The notes under the pieces were generated by a model. That model had not been told where the DNA came from and ran no database searches. It saw nothing but the letters and a program-made list of their open reading frames with translations. A stretch of 64,000 nucleotides of DNA, from positions 1,178,001 through 1,242,000 of the forward strand of contig NW_024104084.1 in the NCBI RefSeq assembly GCF_003945595.2. The letters are read 5' to 3'. This stretch comes from Pipra filicauda (Eukaryota > Chordata > Aves > Passeriformes > Pipridae). The stretch's first letter is position 1, and the number at the start of each line of letters is the position of its first letter. Made by a program: the position numbers and the translations under genes. This document shows, piece after piece, positions 11,439 to 23,490 of this stretch.

Positions 11439-11443
11439 CCAGC

Positions 11444-13763
11444 TTACTCTGGAAAGACTTTCCTGTGTAGACAAACCCTAAGGAAAAGGTGGTTTCAGTC
11501 TTTGATAACATCTCTGCACTACCAAGCCTCTGCACCTCTTCCTTTAGCTAAAACTTAGCAGAGCTAACTGCATCACCAAGTGCCTCAAAAAAACTACGCA
11601 ATGACAAAAGATTGCTTGTCTATATGCAAGTAAGGTTTCATTTAGGAGAGATTTCTGCTTGAAGGATTTTTTGTAAGTTGCCACATATTCAAATACCATC
11701 TGAAATTTATGTCAGCTCTTCCAAAAGCATTCCTAGCATAGTTCAGAGGACAACGGCCATTGGTTTCCAAGTGCGTCTGCCCAGGATTCCCTAGCAGGAC
11801 ACAGCACGCTGACCTAGTACCCTGATTTAGTTTTAGTGAAAACACTAAGCTTTTTGCGAATCTGGTGTACTTAAACTGTATCTGTGGTCACCATAATGCT
11901 CTCTGTTTCATTTTCTGAAACTTGGGATAACTAACTTTATGATAGTGATGTTGAGTAGCCATTAATTCTCATTTCTTTCAGCTATTCCTCAACTCCAGCT
12001 TATGAGTTCTTCAATAAAAATCTCCCAAAGTTACCTTGGCGACTCATACGTTTGCCAAGCTGACAGATTTATGACAGTTACATATATAAATATTTATATG
12101 CTGCGGCAATGCAATTTTTAAAGGCAGATATATACACTCTCACCGAGACTTTCAAACAAGGCAAAACGAACTCGCACAATGTGACATAACTGTATGCAAG
12201 TCAGTGAGTATCAATACGTGCCTGAACACACAGATACACACGCTAATGATCATACAGACTTTCTGACAAGCATGCAGACTTTGTACTCAAAGACTTTTCA
12301 GCAGCCAGAGCATGCTAACAGATGTGTGGCTGTAATACACATCCATATGTTCCTTGGACACCAGAATAAAACCTCCTACACCCTGCACTTTGCTGGACAA
12401 GGCAGCACAGGAACACACTTCCCCCAGGAACTTAATCCTGACTTTTACATACTGGCATGCTCACTGAAAGAACAATTTGTAGACCTAAACCTGGCTTCTC
12501 CATACCAGCACATTCACTGTTTCCCAATAAAGTTGGACATAGGACATCAAAGAATCTCCTACTCAACAAAGCCAACTTCAACTATATATTCATGACCATG
12601 CATATACAAGGCATATATCTGGTAGTGACTATAGATGAATTATCACTGGAAATAATTCTCTTTAATTTTACCCTGTCACATGCTCATGTACACCTTCTTT
12701 TTAGACCTGACGGAACCTCTTTGTAATCCATTGCCCTAGGCTGGTGACCAGAGCAAATCCTCAGCCTATAAATTCTGGTGATGAGTTCAGCTGTTTTATT
12801 TTCTAGCAGAATAGATGGAGATGATACGAAGTCCAAAGGAAAAAAAAAAAAAAAGAGGAGGTAGCTAAATAGAGGGGTGTCATTTTTATGTAAACGACCC
12901 AGCAATTTATGGGAGAAACCAGGGATCTTTTGGTTTTGTAAGACTGAGGGCTAGCATAGTCAGCATCACATTAACCTAAGACATACTCTGAAGGTACCAT
13001 TTTACTAGCTCCATCTTCCCTTTCTTTGTCTGAAAGTCTAAATATAAAATCACTTCCCCCCCCTCCTTTTCTTGCTTTAAAAATAGAACTGAGATGAAGT
13101 CTTCCTCCTCCCCTGCTTTTGATGGGGAAATCTCAGTGGCTGTTTAGATTTTGCTTGTACATTAATAAAACATTGCAGGGAAGTAGTAGAAGAGAGAGCA
13201 GAAATCTTTCCTGTGACATCAAAATGCCTTTCTGTTCTGCTGTTGCCACTTGAATTCACTGCTGCTTCTTCTAATCTCCAAAACTTTGGCTTAGTGTGAA
13301 ATGTGCACAAAGGGGAAGGTTATATATGTGCATATATTTTTGGTATGTGTTGTGTCTCCCAGTCCCTTGCATGCACTGTGGGTGAAGTGATGTGACAAAG
13401 GATTCAAGAGAGCCTTCCCTCATATCAGGTCTCCTCTTGCCACATCTGTCATGTCTAGGCAGCTGTGGATGATAGAGCAACAAAAGTTGGCAGGTTCCTA
13501 ATTAAAATCCCAGCCCTGGAGCTTTTTCCCTGTGCTTATGGCAGACTCAAAACTTTGAGCAATATCTGTCAAGGTGGGTTCCAATTTTATGTGCTTTAAA
13601 GTGGGACGCTTGAGGTGAAAGTAACAGAACACAAACCACTGCAGAGAAAAGACAGTGTGAGATTCTGAGAAGCAACAGGAATATCAGGAAAGAAAGAAGT
13701 CAGGACAATCAGTGGCTTTAGAAGACTCAAACTGGGCATCCCAAACTACAGTCAAAACCCGTA
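11444..13763. other. Noncoding AT-rich DNA, no gene recognised
   Basis: I see no exon, RNA gene or recognisable repeat. Minor features are an ATATAAATATTTATAT palindrome at 12084-12099, an A run near 12840-12854 and a C run near 13055-13063. A 133-codon open frame at 12194-12595 (plus) has no recognisable motif, and a second open frame overlaps it in another phase, as expected by chance. Confidence 0.6.
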
Positions 13764-13860
13764 AAACTAATTCTCTTGGCCTCATTTTCCCGTCTGCAAT
13801 CTCAGAAGCAGATTTCTGTAATACGGTTATCTACTGCGTCTTTTATGCTGTGAGTTTGAG
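13764..13860 (+). mobile_element. MIR/CORE-type SINE relic
   Basis: The text 'tctcttggcctcattttccc' followed by 'gtctgcaatctcagaagcag' and 'tctgtaatacggttatctac' follows, with many substitutions, the MIR-type pattern 'cctcagtttccccatctgtaa ... taatacctac'. These are very old tRNA-derived SINEs shared among amniotes. Only about 100 bases are recognisable and the ends are not defined. Confidence 0.55.
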
Positions 13861-14124
13861 CAGTACGGGTAGAATGAGCTGCTCACTATCCTGACTACTG
13901 ACAGCAAGCAAAGAGCCATAGCAGCCTGACTGCAAGTTTGCCTACCTGGGTTATCCTCAGCCTAAGCCAAATCACATAGGGTAAGAACTAGACAGTGCTG
14001 ACATCAAATATTTGTGCCATTTTGTTCTCACCTGCATGTATCTTTCCAGATATTACGCACTTCCAACCATCATAGGCAAAACTATTTTTGCTAAATAAAG
14101 ACTTTTCCGTTATTTGTAGCTCGC

Positions 14125-14207
14125 TTTTTTGGTTTTGTTTTTTGTTTGTTTGTTCCTGGTGGGATTTTTTTGGTTTTGGTTTTGGTTGGTTGGTTGGTTT
14201 TGGTTTC
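14125..14207. repeat. GTTT/TTGG low-complexity tract
   Basis: A G+T-only tract, interrupted once by 'cctggtgggat', made of GTTT, TTTTGG and TTGG units. The strand asymmetry is striking but typical of simple-repeat expansion. Confidence 0.9.
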
Positions 14208-14565
14208 TGTTGATCTTTTCCTAGCATCCAGGCCATCGCCTGTGCAAAGTCACCTCCTCTTTCTCCGACTTTTGAAGGTCTGGGGTTCATTCATGAGCCT
14301 TCCAACCTGTTTCCCAGTTCTGCAGCCACAGCTTTCCTTGGGATCTGATCCAAATCCCTTTAATCCCAAGGAAAAGCTTCAATAGACATGTTTTTTATGC
14401 TCTGTACAGACATCTAAAAAAGTTCTCCAGTTTTCCTTCCTTGTCTGTATGACATTAGGAAATTTACACTCTCTCTCTTCTTTCATTTTTCCATTTTTCT
14501 TTTTTGTATTTAAGGGAAATCATATTCATGGCTTCTCTTTTGCATTACTGCAGTATTATACAACA

Positions 14566-14629
14566 TGCATGTATGTATATTTTATATATACGTATATGTG
14601 TGTGTGTATATATATATAATTAATATATA
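14566..14629. repeat. Compound TA/TG microsatellite
   Basis: ATGCATGTATG, then TATA runs, a TATACGTATA palindrome, (TG)n and again (TA)n. It is a compound dinucleotide microsatellite, likely length-polymorphic. Confidence 0.9.
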
Positions 14630-14998
14630 GGTGGTCACATATACAATTCAGCAACCAACTTCTCCTGACTCCATGGCAAAGAATAGTTTTAAAAGTTTAA
14701 TTCTACTTCATATTAAATATGAAGCCTCAACAAGGCTCCAAGTCTTACCAAAATGTTCAAATCTAGGAACAGGGCCATGTTTGAATGGCTTGCTGGAAGT
14801 CATTGTTAGGAATGTTCTCATCTTAAATCACTTTCTAGGAATTAAAAATGATCATGTACTGTAAGTGCCCATTGTACTTTTGAGGTTTGGAAATTAAGGA
14901 AGTACAATAAATATACTGAATGGGGTCTACTGTTTCTTGTCTTATTTTCTTCAGGGTAGTGAATCTTAAAATATACTGCCACGTTTGCTGAATCTGTT

Positions 14999-15012
14999 TG
15001 TGTGTGTGTGTG
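14999..15012. repeat. (TG)7 microsatellite
   Basis: Seven TG units preceded by 'aatctgttt'. A short dinucleotide repeat. Confidence 0.9.
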
Positions 15013-15464
15013 TATAGCCATTTTGAAGTAGGAACAGAAGTACAGAGAATCCTTTAGGAATTTACTGTAAGTCAGTAATGGATTTTGCTTGTTTTCAGGC
15101 CTGGTTTTAAAATGTCTTGTAAAAAAATAATATCCCCAATGCATATTGTGCAGGAATTAATGTGGAACTAGAGCAAAATTACTCTGCCTCTTATGCATTA
15201 AAAAAATCCCAGTGACACTAGGTTCAAAACATTGCAAAAATGTGTTTCTCTCTCCTTCTCTCTGTCTAATATTTTAGCAACTCAGTATAATTCTTCATTA
15301 TTGTGCTGTTTGATATATAGGAAAAGGGACCTGGAACATAGAATAAGTGCTTCTAGTACAGCTGTAAGATATGGGATCTGCAAAGCATAATATTACATAA
15401 GCCTGATAAAGCAGAATGTTTTTAAGCCATTAACCAAAGCAGGTTTTGTAGCAACAGAGGTTTA

Positions 15465-15508
15465 ATTCAGTGGTGTACCACTGATTTTATACTGGTTTAA
15501 CACCATCA
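15465..15508. repeat. Possible ancient amniote repeat relic
   Basis: 'ttcagtggtgtaccactgat' followed by 'tttatactggtttaacacc' resembles the 'actcctgatttacactggtgtaac' type of relic found throughout amniote genomes. Short and diverged; the family name is unknown to me. Related-looking bits lie at 2850-2912 and 40268-40313. Confidence 0.4.
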
Positions 15509-15719
15509 CCCATATAAGGAAAAGCCATAGATAAACCTCATCTTTGTGGGTAGACAAGATTTTTACCTTTGAAGGCTTTAATTTTTTCCCTTTTATCATG
15601 GCACAGTTGCATTAAAAAAATAAGCATTCCACACTTACAGAAAATACATTTATCAAAGGACTGAAGGTATAAAAAAAAAATCATCTTTATATTATATAAA
15701 TATATATATGTGTTAAGGA

Positions 15720-15803
15720 AGGGACCCTGATCCCAGTTGGCACTGCTTCAACTGGAGCTTGGACCAGATGACCCTCTTCCAAACAATATGATTCTGATAT
15801 TTT
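15720..15803 (+). mobile_element. CR1 LINE 3'-end fragment
   Basis: The last roughly 80 bases of a CR1 in plus orientation: 'gagcttggaccagatgaccc', then 'tcttccaaac' and the terminal 'atgattctgat' repeat. About ten bases that other copies carry between 'gatgacc' and 'ccttccaac' are missing. Upstream 'gaccctgatcccagttggca' fits the CR1 3' part less exactly. Extreme 5' truncation is common for this family. Confidence 0.75.
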
Positions 15804-16340
15804 GCAACCCTGAGGGCTGAACTGTACTGTTTTAAGGATTGCACTCAATTCTGAGATCAGTCCACTATTTCTGCACACAGCATAAGCTTGCAGTGACCTA
15901 CCAGTGTAGGTCCAGGGTTTTGAATAAAATTATTTGGAAAATCCTTTCATTCACTGGATTTTGTTGTTGTCCTTACTCTTGGGAGATCTAGACTTTATCC
16001 TTTCTCAGTTTCTGATTTACAGTGAGGCTCTATGGAAGATGCTTTATTTTTTCCATCCATAGAAAAGAACCTATTTGAGCCTGGCTTTGAGATGAATTGA
16101 GGAAAAGGTTGGGGGATAATTATACATGGTTCTACTCAAGGTTAAATTTTACTTGAACCAAACACTGTCAAGACTTGTCAAAACAGGACTCTTGTCACCA
16201 ACAAGACCCATACAAGAGGACCCCCATCTATCTCTTCTGTTTTCTTCACACAGGAATAATTCATTTCCTAGAAATATTGTAACTGAGGTAAGCAAACAGA
16301 GCAGCCACTTTATGATTCTGTGGGAGATGGTGTTTAGAGT

Positions 16341-16505
16341 AGGAGGATGACTAGAGGATATAAGATTAAGTTAAGCGAGGGAAAATTAAGACTGAACATC
16401 AGGAGAAATGTTTTTCCCATATTAAATTTTGAGAAGCTGTGATTGCAATTTCATAATCCAAGGGAAGTAGTGGGGGGGTTCGTGGTGTCTTTGAATGACA
16501 AAGCA
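16341..16505 (+). mobile_element. Old CR1 LINE fragment
   Basis: The segment from 'gatataagattaagttaagc' through 'agactgaacatcaggagaaa' and 'gggaagtagtgggggggttc' to 'ggtgtctttgaatgacaaag' follows the C-terminal coding part of CR1 (the LKEGRFRLDIRKKFF...EVV...VFK region) in plus orientation, with many substitutions and small gaps. The frame is destroyed and no 3' terminus is recognisable. An old copy. Confidence 0.6.
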
Positions 16506-16659
16506 TACCAGAAAATATGTTTCTGTTTCTATTTACTGGACTCCCAAGTACACTGTGATCTGGTCTGGCTTGAATTACACAGTCTAATTAAAACAGACCC
16601 TGATTTAATGGGCTAGAGACACAGAACATTTAGGTACACAAATGCTGGTGTAAGCTTTG

Positions 16660-16830
16660 CATGCAGTTGCATTAATTTGCCTGCCCAGTTACAAGAGTTC
16701 TGTGTAGAAATTGGTTAATTGCACCAATTGAATCGCTGATTGGGCATAATACCCTGCACAATAGCCTGATTTGCATATGCATTGATACAGACTTGCATGT
16801 ACAGTTATGTGTGTAACGGTGCTCATATTT
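16660..16830. promoter_or_regulatory. Candidate conserved noncoding element with octamer
   Basis: A non-repetitive stretch with 'ggttaattgcaccaattgaa' (two homeodomain-type words), a POU octamer ATTTGCAT at 16769-16776 and a nearby TGCATATGCA half-palindrome. The combination suggests a POU/homeodomain enhancer. Evidence is motif content only. Confidence 0.25.
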
Positions 16831-19800
16831 TGTATATATAAGAGTGCATGTAAATTGCTTGAAAATCTGTCCCTGTAGATCTCTTCCATCTCTACTTTAG
16901 ATCATTTTTGTTTGCTAAGCAGTAGATCATCCCACTCTGATATGAAAATGCATCAGCTCAGAGAGTGAGTATCAATTAAATGAGTAAATAAAATGCTGCC
17001 AAAGGTGTATTTTTGTCTTTTATCTAAAAAACTCCTTTTTCGCAGCTATCATAACTAAAATTCTGGATTGTTTTAGGGCCCTTTTCTGGCTGTGAAAGGC
17101 AGATTGTTCTTTCAGTAATTTATTTATTAGCCCCTTTTCACATAGATTTATTAAAGTATAAGCCTGATTGAATTCCATATAAGGCACACCCATGCTATTC
17201 CCACTAAATTTCATAGGATATGAGTTTAATTGGAATCAAGGCCTTATAGTATTGGGAGCTATCAAACTGATAATATGCTTTTCAAGACTAAGATCTATTC
17301 TGAGGCAGTTATATTGGACAGTAAACAACTTCCAACCTGCAGGCTCCAAAGAAAATCGATAATATTTTTCTTGAAGCAACAAAAAACATCTCTGTTTATC
17401 TTTGCTTTGATTATTTTTATTTATTTTTTTTGGGGGGTAGGGCAACTGAGTCACAGAATGCAAAGGTCACCTAGAATGCTATTAAGGAAACCACATGTCC
17501 CAGTGAACAAGATCTTTGTTCAGTGGCAAGTCTCTTAGTACCCCCTGCCCTCTCCTGTCTCCAGACAACAGCGAACTGGCCTGCTCATTCTCTTCTCTTC
17601 AGCTCTTCGCTGGCTGTAGAAAGTAATGAGCCCTCCTGTGACTTTGTTGAGGTGTCTCATTCTTCCTTAGCAAAGCAACACACACTGTCCAAGGAAAAGA
17701 GATGGGAAGAGTTATCCCAAACTTTTAATGTAACACAACAAGGGTACAGGACAAACTAACAGAGCACATTGGAATGTTCACCTGTTCATTCTCCTTTCTC
17801 ATTAGAAGTGTAGATAAGGATTTGGGAGAGTCCTGAAGAAAAGACAGTTTTCTGAGGAAAGCTGAGTTTCAGACAAGTGATTCCAAAAGGTTTGGTATTA
17901 TGCTTGGGCTCTAGTCTCAGCACACAAATTGAAGGCCCTGGTTTCTTGGTTTTTTACCTATTTCCACATTAAGAAGAGAAATCCTGGAGAAGGAGGAATA
18001 TAGTGTTGAGACGGGACAATGCCTGGACAAGTCTAGAGAAACCTTCCATTGCTTATAACTTGAATTCTGCTTCCCATACCTCCATCAGGAGATACATGAG
18101 GAAGAGCTGCACTGCCACACCACATTCCTCCTCCTATGAGAGAGCTGAGGTATTTCTTACTCAAGAATTTCCACCCTTCATAAAATTATTTCAGATTTCC
18201 AGAGTGGATTGATAGGATTGTCAGGAGTTGGACCTGATGGACTTACTGCAGTAGTACAAGACAGCATTACTTATAAGTAGAATGACTTCATGTAAGGGGC
18301 CTGATGCTCTTAAAAGGAATACATTAATTTGAACTTTAAAATACAAAACAGTTTGCAGAACAGTTTCCAAGCAATGAGTGTCCCAGAATAGCTAAAATTT
18401 GTCACATGTCAGGTGAATGAAATATCAGCTCCCTGAAGATGGGGGCAGCGAGAAAGTGGAGCATGCTTAACGGATTAAACATGAATTGAGTCTCAGAACT
18501 TCCAGGTGTAGTCCCATTATTGCAGAGAAAAATTAAAATTCAAGGGTGATTAGAAGGGAATTTGTGCTGAAGAAAGTAAGAGAAACTCTGCTGTTTAGAG
18601 AATGAGTCAAAGTTAGAAGACTCCCTCACCAGTAGAAAAAAACAGTTAGTATTTGATAAATAGAAAAGTGAAAACCAAGAGGGAGTAAACTGGGGCTCAG
18701 ATCTTAGCACATATTTAAAGCGAGCAAAGCTCTTTAAATGAGATACTGAGATCCAGGGACTGTGGGGAAAGAGAATCTGAATAAGCAGTGGTACACCAAA
18801 AAAGAAAAAGAGATCTGACCATATTCTTTTCATTGGAGTTGATGTGTCTAAGGCAGGTAACAACATTTTCCACTAGTTTGTTATGCTCCCTGTCATGAAA
18901 AACAAATCTACTCCAGCACTGGCCCTCTGTCCTATAAAAAGTCAACTCCTGTCATCCAAGCTCATGTCTTTGAATAATGAATCCTGAAAACAGCCAAGAA
19001 TTCATAGCAAAACCTACCTAGCTTTCCCAGATGCCAGACTTCCAGGTTCAGATATAGTCAAGAGTTTTGAGAAGCTCAGGTAAAGAAAGAGGAAGTGGAA
19101 AGCTTCATTATTATTGCTTGTTGTGGCTAGAGGTACAGAGAACTAGTCAGCTAGCAGCAGAAAATTGACAGCTTTTCAAATCCCCTCTAAAAAATTGAAG
19201 GTGCTTTGCAGGATTTTTTTGTTCATTCCAGTGCTATCTTCTCTGTTATTCTGTGTGTTTTGCTATTTCCACTTAGGCTGGTGCTATAGTAATAGAAATG
19301 ATTGTTCTTGAAGGCCAAACCTTCAGATAATGGCAAAGTAGGGGAAATAATATTTCCATCAAGAAAACAGGGTAAAAGGAAATACCTTAAGCTCCCAAGA
19401 TAATGCCATATATGATGAATGCATCTCTTGATCACATTAAAGTGTTTGATTCATGTGAAATTACAAAGGCATGAAAATGAGCAGGATTCCTTTTGAAGTC
19501 AAGACAGTTTACGTCACCTTGGTGGTCATTTCTCAGGGACACAAGTCTGGATTCATTGATAATGAAGCAGAGAACTGAGAGGGAAGGTTTTGTATTTTTG
19601 TGGGTTGGGTTTTTGGCTTTTTGGTTTGTTTGTTTTTTTTACTTCATAGAAGAAACAACCTAAATCACTCGGACTATGGAGTATTCTGGCATCTAGAAAC
19701 ACTGACATCCCCTGAAATAGCCCTGAAATTCCTATTTACTCAAAGAAATTCTTGTCCCACTCACTTCCATAATCACCAGGATAATTTTCTCTCAACCTAA

Positions 19801-20740
19801 GTCCCTGTTGCCCCTCAGGCAGCAGGCTGTAACCCTGTCCCTGCTGTGTTCCACAAGTTTCCACATAGCCTTTACCCACTGCCAGAAGCAGTAGTCATAT
19901 ACACCACCAAAAGTTCGGGACTGTTCCACGCTGTTGGGTATTTTCTGAGACAAAACTATGGCAATAGTATGATGTGAGTGTCTGAGACACCAGGGACTTT
20001 AAGAGATCTTGGCTTGTGCCTTGCATGTCTGCAGAAGGAAGGTTTGAGTTCAGTGTAGGACAGCCCAACTTGGCACAAGTGGGGTCGAGGTGAGATTTGC
20101 ATTAAGAGAGATGACAGCACGTAGTATGAGAGATAACAGCATAGAGTATGCTGTTTAAAGACATAAAAAGTAAATGGGAAGGTGTATTCATCACTGAAAG
20201 GAGGAGTCAAACATAGAGTTTTGTGACCTGAGCAGCAGTGGTCCAGCGATTAAATTAATGAAGTTTTTTCTCTGGACATCCTCAATGGCACTTAGCAGAC
20301 CCCATTGGTAAACTAGAAAATTGATCGATATATTTAGAAATAACTCAAAGATTTTGATGCCTAAGTTAAGTGAATGAAATTCCACACCATTCTGACAAGT
20401 TTACAAAAGACCTCTCCAGAGTAGTGTTAGAGAGCTAGGAAGAAATTGCAGGAGTCCTTAGTCCCATACTCTCTTTTCCCCCTGTATTAAAGATCTATAG
20501 TCTTTCCATGCTAAAGAAAAAATACTACCCGGGATGAGACCCATCTGTCCTAAAGCTGAAGGCCAAATGAGAGACATCAAAGTCTGGACTAGTTATGCTA
20601 GACTCCCTTTATGGTCAGTGGAGAGAAATAGTCCTCTCCCGAGAGTGATTCATCACATCCTGAGATACACACCTCAGTTAACTCAACTGCGTGTTTCCAG
20701 GGCTTGCTTGTTTCTTTCCATTGACTATAAACAAAAAGTC
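16831..20740. other. Noncoding AT-rich DNA, no gene recognised
   Basis: About 3.9 kb without a recognised exon or confident repeat. Minor items are a T-rich then G-rich junction at 17408-17442, a weak CR1-terminus-like phrase 'gagttggacctgatggactt' at 18227-18246 and GT-rich text near 19600-19640. Open frames on both strands are short and mutually overlapping. Confidence 0.6.
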
Positions 20741-20759
20741 CTGACTGACTGACTGACTG
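20741..20759. repeat. (CTGA)n short tandem repeat
   Basis: Nearly five CTGA units. A small tetranucleotide repeat. Confidence 0.9.
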
Positions 20760-22409
20760 CAGAAGTCTTAGTGCAAGTGAGATTCTTGTTACCTGAGAAG
20801 TCCCAAAACTTCACCCTTTCAGATACTATGTCTTTAGTCATTTCGGTCTTCTCCAACATCATCCATCCCAAATAGTAGCAGCATTTATGCTTAGAAATGG
20901 CACTGGAGTGAGACAACCTATATACAAGCCAAATCATATTCGAAAAGTGTCTCACCCACCAACACAGTATTTCTGAGGAATCTGAGCAGCAGATGTCCTC
21001 AGATGGAAGTTCACACTGGACGTTTAGGTGAAACTATTTCTGGTTTCTCTGTGTGTGTGTGTACGTGAGTACGTCTGTCATAGCACATATGACAACGTAG
21101 TGTGTATGGGAAGAATGGGTGAACTTTACCATTTCATCCAAGCATTGTGTGCTACAGTAAATATCAGAGATAATGATATTGACTTTAAGGTATTGCAGCT
21201 CCAAATGTCAGTTCTACTCTATCTAACACTCTGTTGGATTTGATTTACATCTCTTCCTCCCACTCCAAAAGCTGCCAAAGGAGGATGTTGGCAAGAGGGA
21301 CTCGACGCAGACACACTTTGTCTCTGTTTTCTGCCTCTTCTTTTGGTAATTTTTGTGTTGCATATTTTTGACCAGGGCTGAAGAACTAACTCAATAACCC
21401 TTTTTCTCATGCTTTAATTCTGATAGTAAATAACTGTGCTCCAGGCTCAGGGGTAAATCAAATGGATGAAATATCATCAGCCTCAAAAGTGAGTTCTCTT
21501 GCCAAAGGTACTGCAGTTGAATCAAAAGGTCAAGGAATTATTAGTAACAGTTTGAACAGAAATTAAGCTAGCCCCAAAAACCAAAGAGCTCGTAAGAATA
21601 ACATTTAAACAGCACTTCTTGGCCCTTTTCAGGCATCAGCTAAGAAATCCTCATTGCACTCTGGTGATATAATGAGAAATATGATGGTGGTAGAGATACT
21701 GAAGATTTGCGCTTTGCAACCATATCTACACCCTATAATTGAGTTGAAATCCTATATTTTAGATCCTTATAAATTGCAAAATATTGACTTAAAACTTAAT
21801 GTGAGCAGGAAACAGATTGTTCATCCAGTGAGAATTTTGCTTTTTTCTGAGCCTAGATAAGAGAAGTTTTGATATAGCTAATTTGCAGGAAGGGGACAGC
21901 ACAGAAAGAGCCCAAGTATTTGATTCAGTGTGGGTATTTTGCCTTAATAGTCCTGAAATGCTTAATTTTCTTTTCAGGTCCTTGGTTTTATTTTGTCTTT
22001 TAGAGGGTTGTTGCAACATATCATTCACAGTGTAGGTTACTAGGGTTACTAAGGAGGCCAGTTCAATGAGAGTCACTTTTCCAAAGATCCTAAAAGGAAA
22101 CAGTACCAGAGGACATCCTCAGTTATGGTTTTAAGTTTACTGGATGGATTCGGTCACTTTACTGTAAAACCTTTTATTTCAGCGTTTTCTTCTAACACCC
22201 TTACCCTTTCACTTAATGGTAAAGCTTATCCATTTTAACTATTCTTTGTGTTTATAGGTAGAGCAAATTACCTTGATAGCTCTGTGCTTTTCAGAACAGG
22301 AAGGATTACCTCAAGTGGTAGAGGTCTAGACATCTCCTCTGTATCTTGAGGATGAAGGTGCTGAATGATTGTGTTTTTCTTAAAGGATGCTTAATAGGAC
22401 AAGAAATAA
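20760..22409. other. Noncoding DNA, no gene recognised
   Basis: No gene or clear repeat. A short (GT)6 tract lies at 21051-21062. Open frames here are below 100 codons without recognisable similarity. Confidence 0.6.
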
Positions 22410-22740
22410 ATACACAAACTTGAAGGGGAAAGTTGCCAATGATGGAAGGAATTATTTAGAATGGTCCACAGAGATATAACTAAGAGTAATGGAACACAAT
22501 TAAGCAAAGAAAAACACACAATATATATCAGGACTAAAACACTTACTGTCAGTGAAGTATATCAAGCTATGGTCTCCCTCCCAAAGGAAAGGATGGAAAA
22601 TCCATTGCCAAGGAGACTTCAAGGCACATTGGGCAAAAGAGGGGAACATATGCAGGAAGGCACATTCGGACACTGGCACCAGAAATGGCTGGATGACCTA
22701 CAAAAATATAGGTCTTTTTCTGTTTCTTACTCCTGGTCCT
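22410..22740 (+). mobile_element. Old CR1 LINE fragment reaching the 3' end
   Basis: About 330 bases in plus orientation follow the CR1 C-terminal coding region and 3' end. 'ggaattatttagaatggtcc' and 'gtaatggaacacaattaagc' lead, then 'tttactgtcagtgaagta'-like text (22543-22560), 'ccattgccaaggagacttca' and 'atggctggatgacctacaaa', with 'ataggtctttttctgtttc' at the end. This is a CR1 subtype that differs from the 6.5-kb copy. The coding frame is broken and divergence is high, so it is an ancient insertion. Two overlapping open frames here (22461-22781 and 22552-22872) are fragments of this element in shifted frames and not genes. Confidence 0.7.
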
Positions 22741-23399
22741 GGCAATTACCATCCTATAAATCTAACTTCTCTCCCCATTAAAATAATGGAATGTAAAGAC
22801 AGAGAAAATATCATGAAACTTCTAGAGGACAATGGGATCGTGAGCCGTGAGCAAGATGGGGTTGAGAATTAATAACGTCGGTGTAAAGACAAAGCAGGGG
22901 GAAGGTTATGTGATAGGATTTTAGTAATAAGTTTGATACAGTGCATCTGAAAATCTTCAACTCAAAAGGTCATTTAGATGCCTAAGACACCACCACTTCT
23001 TTGTTAGGACTGTCTGTGAGGGAAGGTGATGATAAACAGCAGAGTTTCTAATGATGGAGACTGGTCTGAAAGTATATTGCAGTGCCTTTTCCCTTGTGGT
23101 GTCTTCATTCCTGATGCAGAAAAGAACCAGCATGATAATGATGTTTCCTACTAACAGAAAGTTAATCTTAGTCCTAAATGCCTGCCATGGCAAAGAAAAG
23201 TTTCTAAGGGATATACCCAGATTTGCAGTACCTTTTGCTTGAAGGAATGTTATTTCAAAATTGTTCATTTTTAGGCTGCTCACACTTTCAATTATTCTGG
23301 ACAGTGCTAGTCATAGCTGCTGGTAATATACTTCTGTAATTTAGAGGAACATAGTTTTTCATATTATTGCTACACTGTCTTCTTTTTTTTCTTTTTAAC
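22741..23399. other. Noncoding DNA, no gene recognised
   Basis: No exon or repeat was recognised between the CR1 and MIR-type relics. The minus-strand frame at 22957-23283 has no recognisable motif. Confidence 0.6.
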
Positions 23400-23490
23400 T
23401 AGAAAAAGTGAAGCACAAAGAGGTCATTTCACTTAAACATAGTGAGGTTGATATAGCTGGGAACAGACAGTCTAACTTTCAGGGCCCTAA
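23400..23490 (-). mobile_element. MIR/CORE-type SINE relic
   Basis: 'tagaaaaagtgaagcacaaa', 'gaggtcatttcacttaaaca' and 'gttgatatagctgggaacag' follow the complement of the MIR-type text 'gaaactgaggcacagagaggt...acttgcccaaggtcacac...agagctgggaa'. Diverged and short; minus orientation by the usual MIR convention. Confidence 0.55.

Larger units (their letters stand above)
13861..15464. other. Noncoding DNA rich in simple repeats
   Basis: No gene was recognised. The stretch holds a GGTT/GTTT low-complexity block (14125-14207), a TATG/TG/TA microsatellite (14566-14629) and a short TG repeat (14999-15012). Open frames at 13988-14290 (minus) and 14146-14385 (plus) read through the low-complexity block and are composition artefacts. 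Confidence 0.6.

Noticed and set aside
12194..12595. 133-codon plus-strand frame
   Set aside because: Histidine- and threonine-rich composition with no motif; a second open frame overlaps it in another phase.
18213..18250. CR1-terminus-like phrase 'gagttggacctgatggactt'
   Set aside because: Only about 20 bases agree and no terminal 'attctatg' repeat follows. Too little to call an element.
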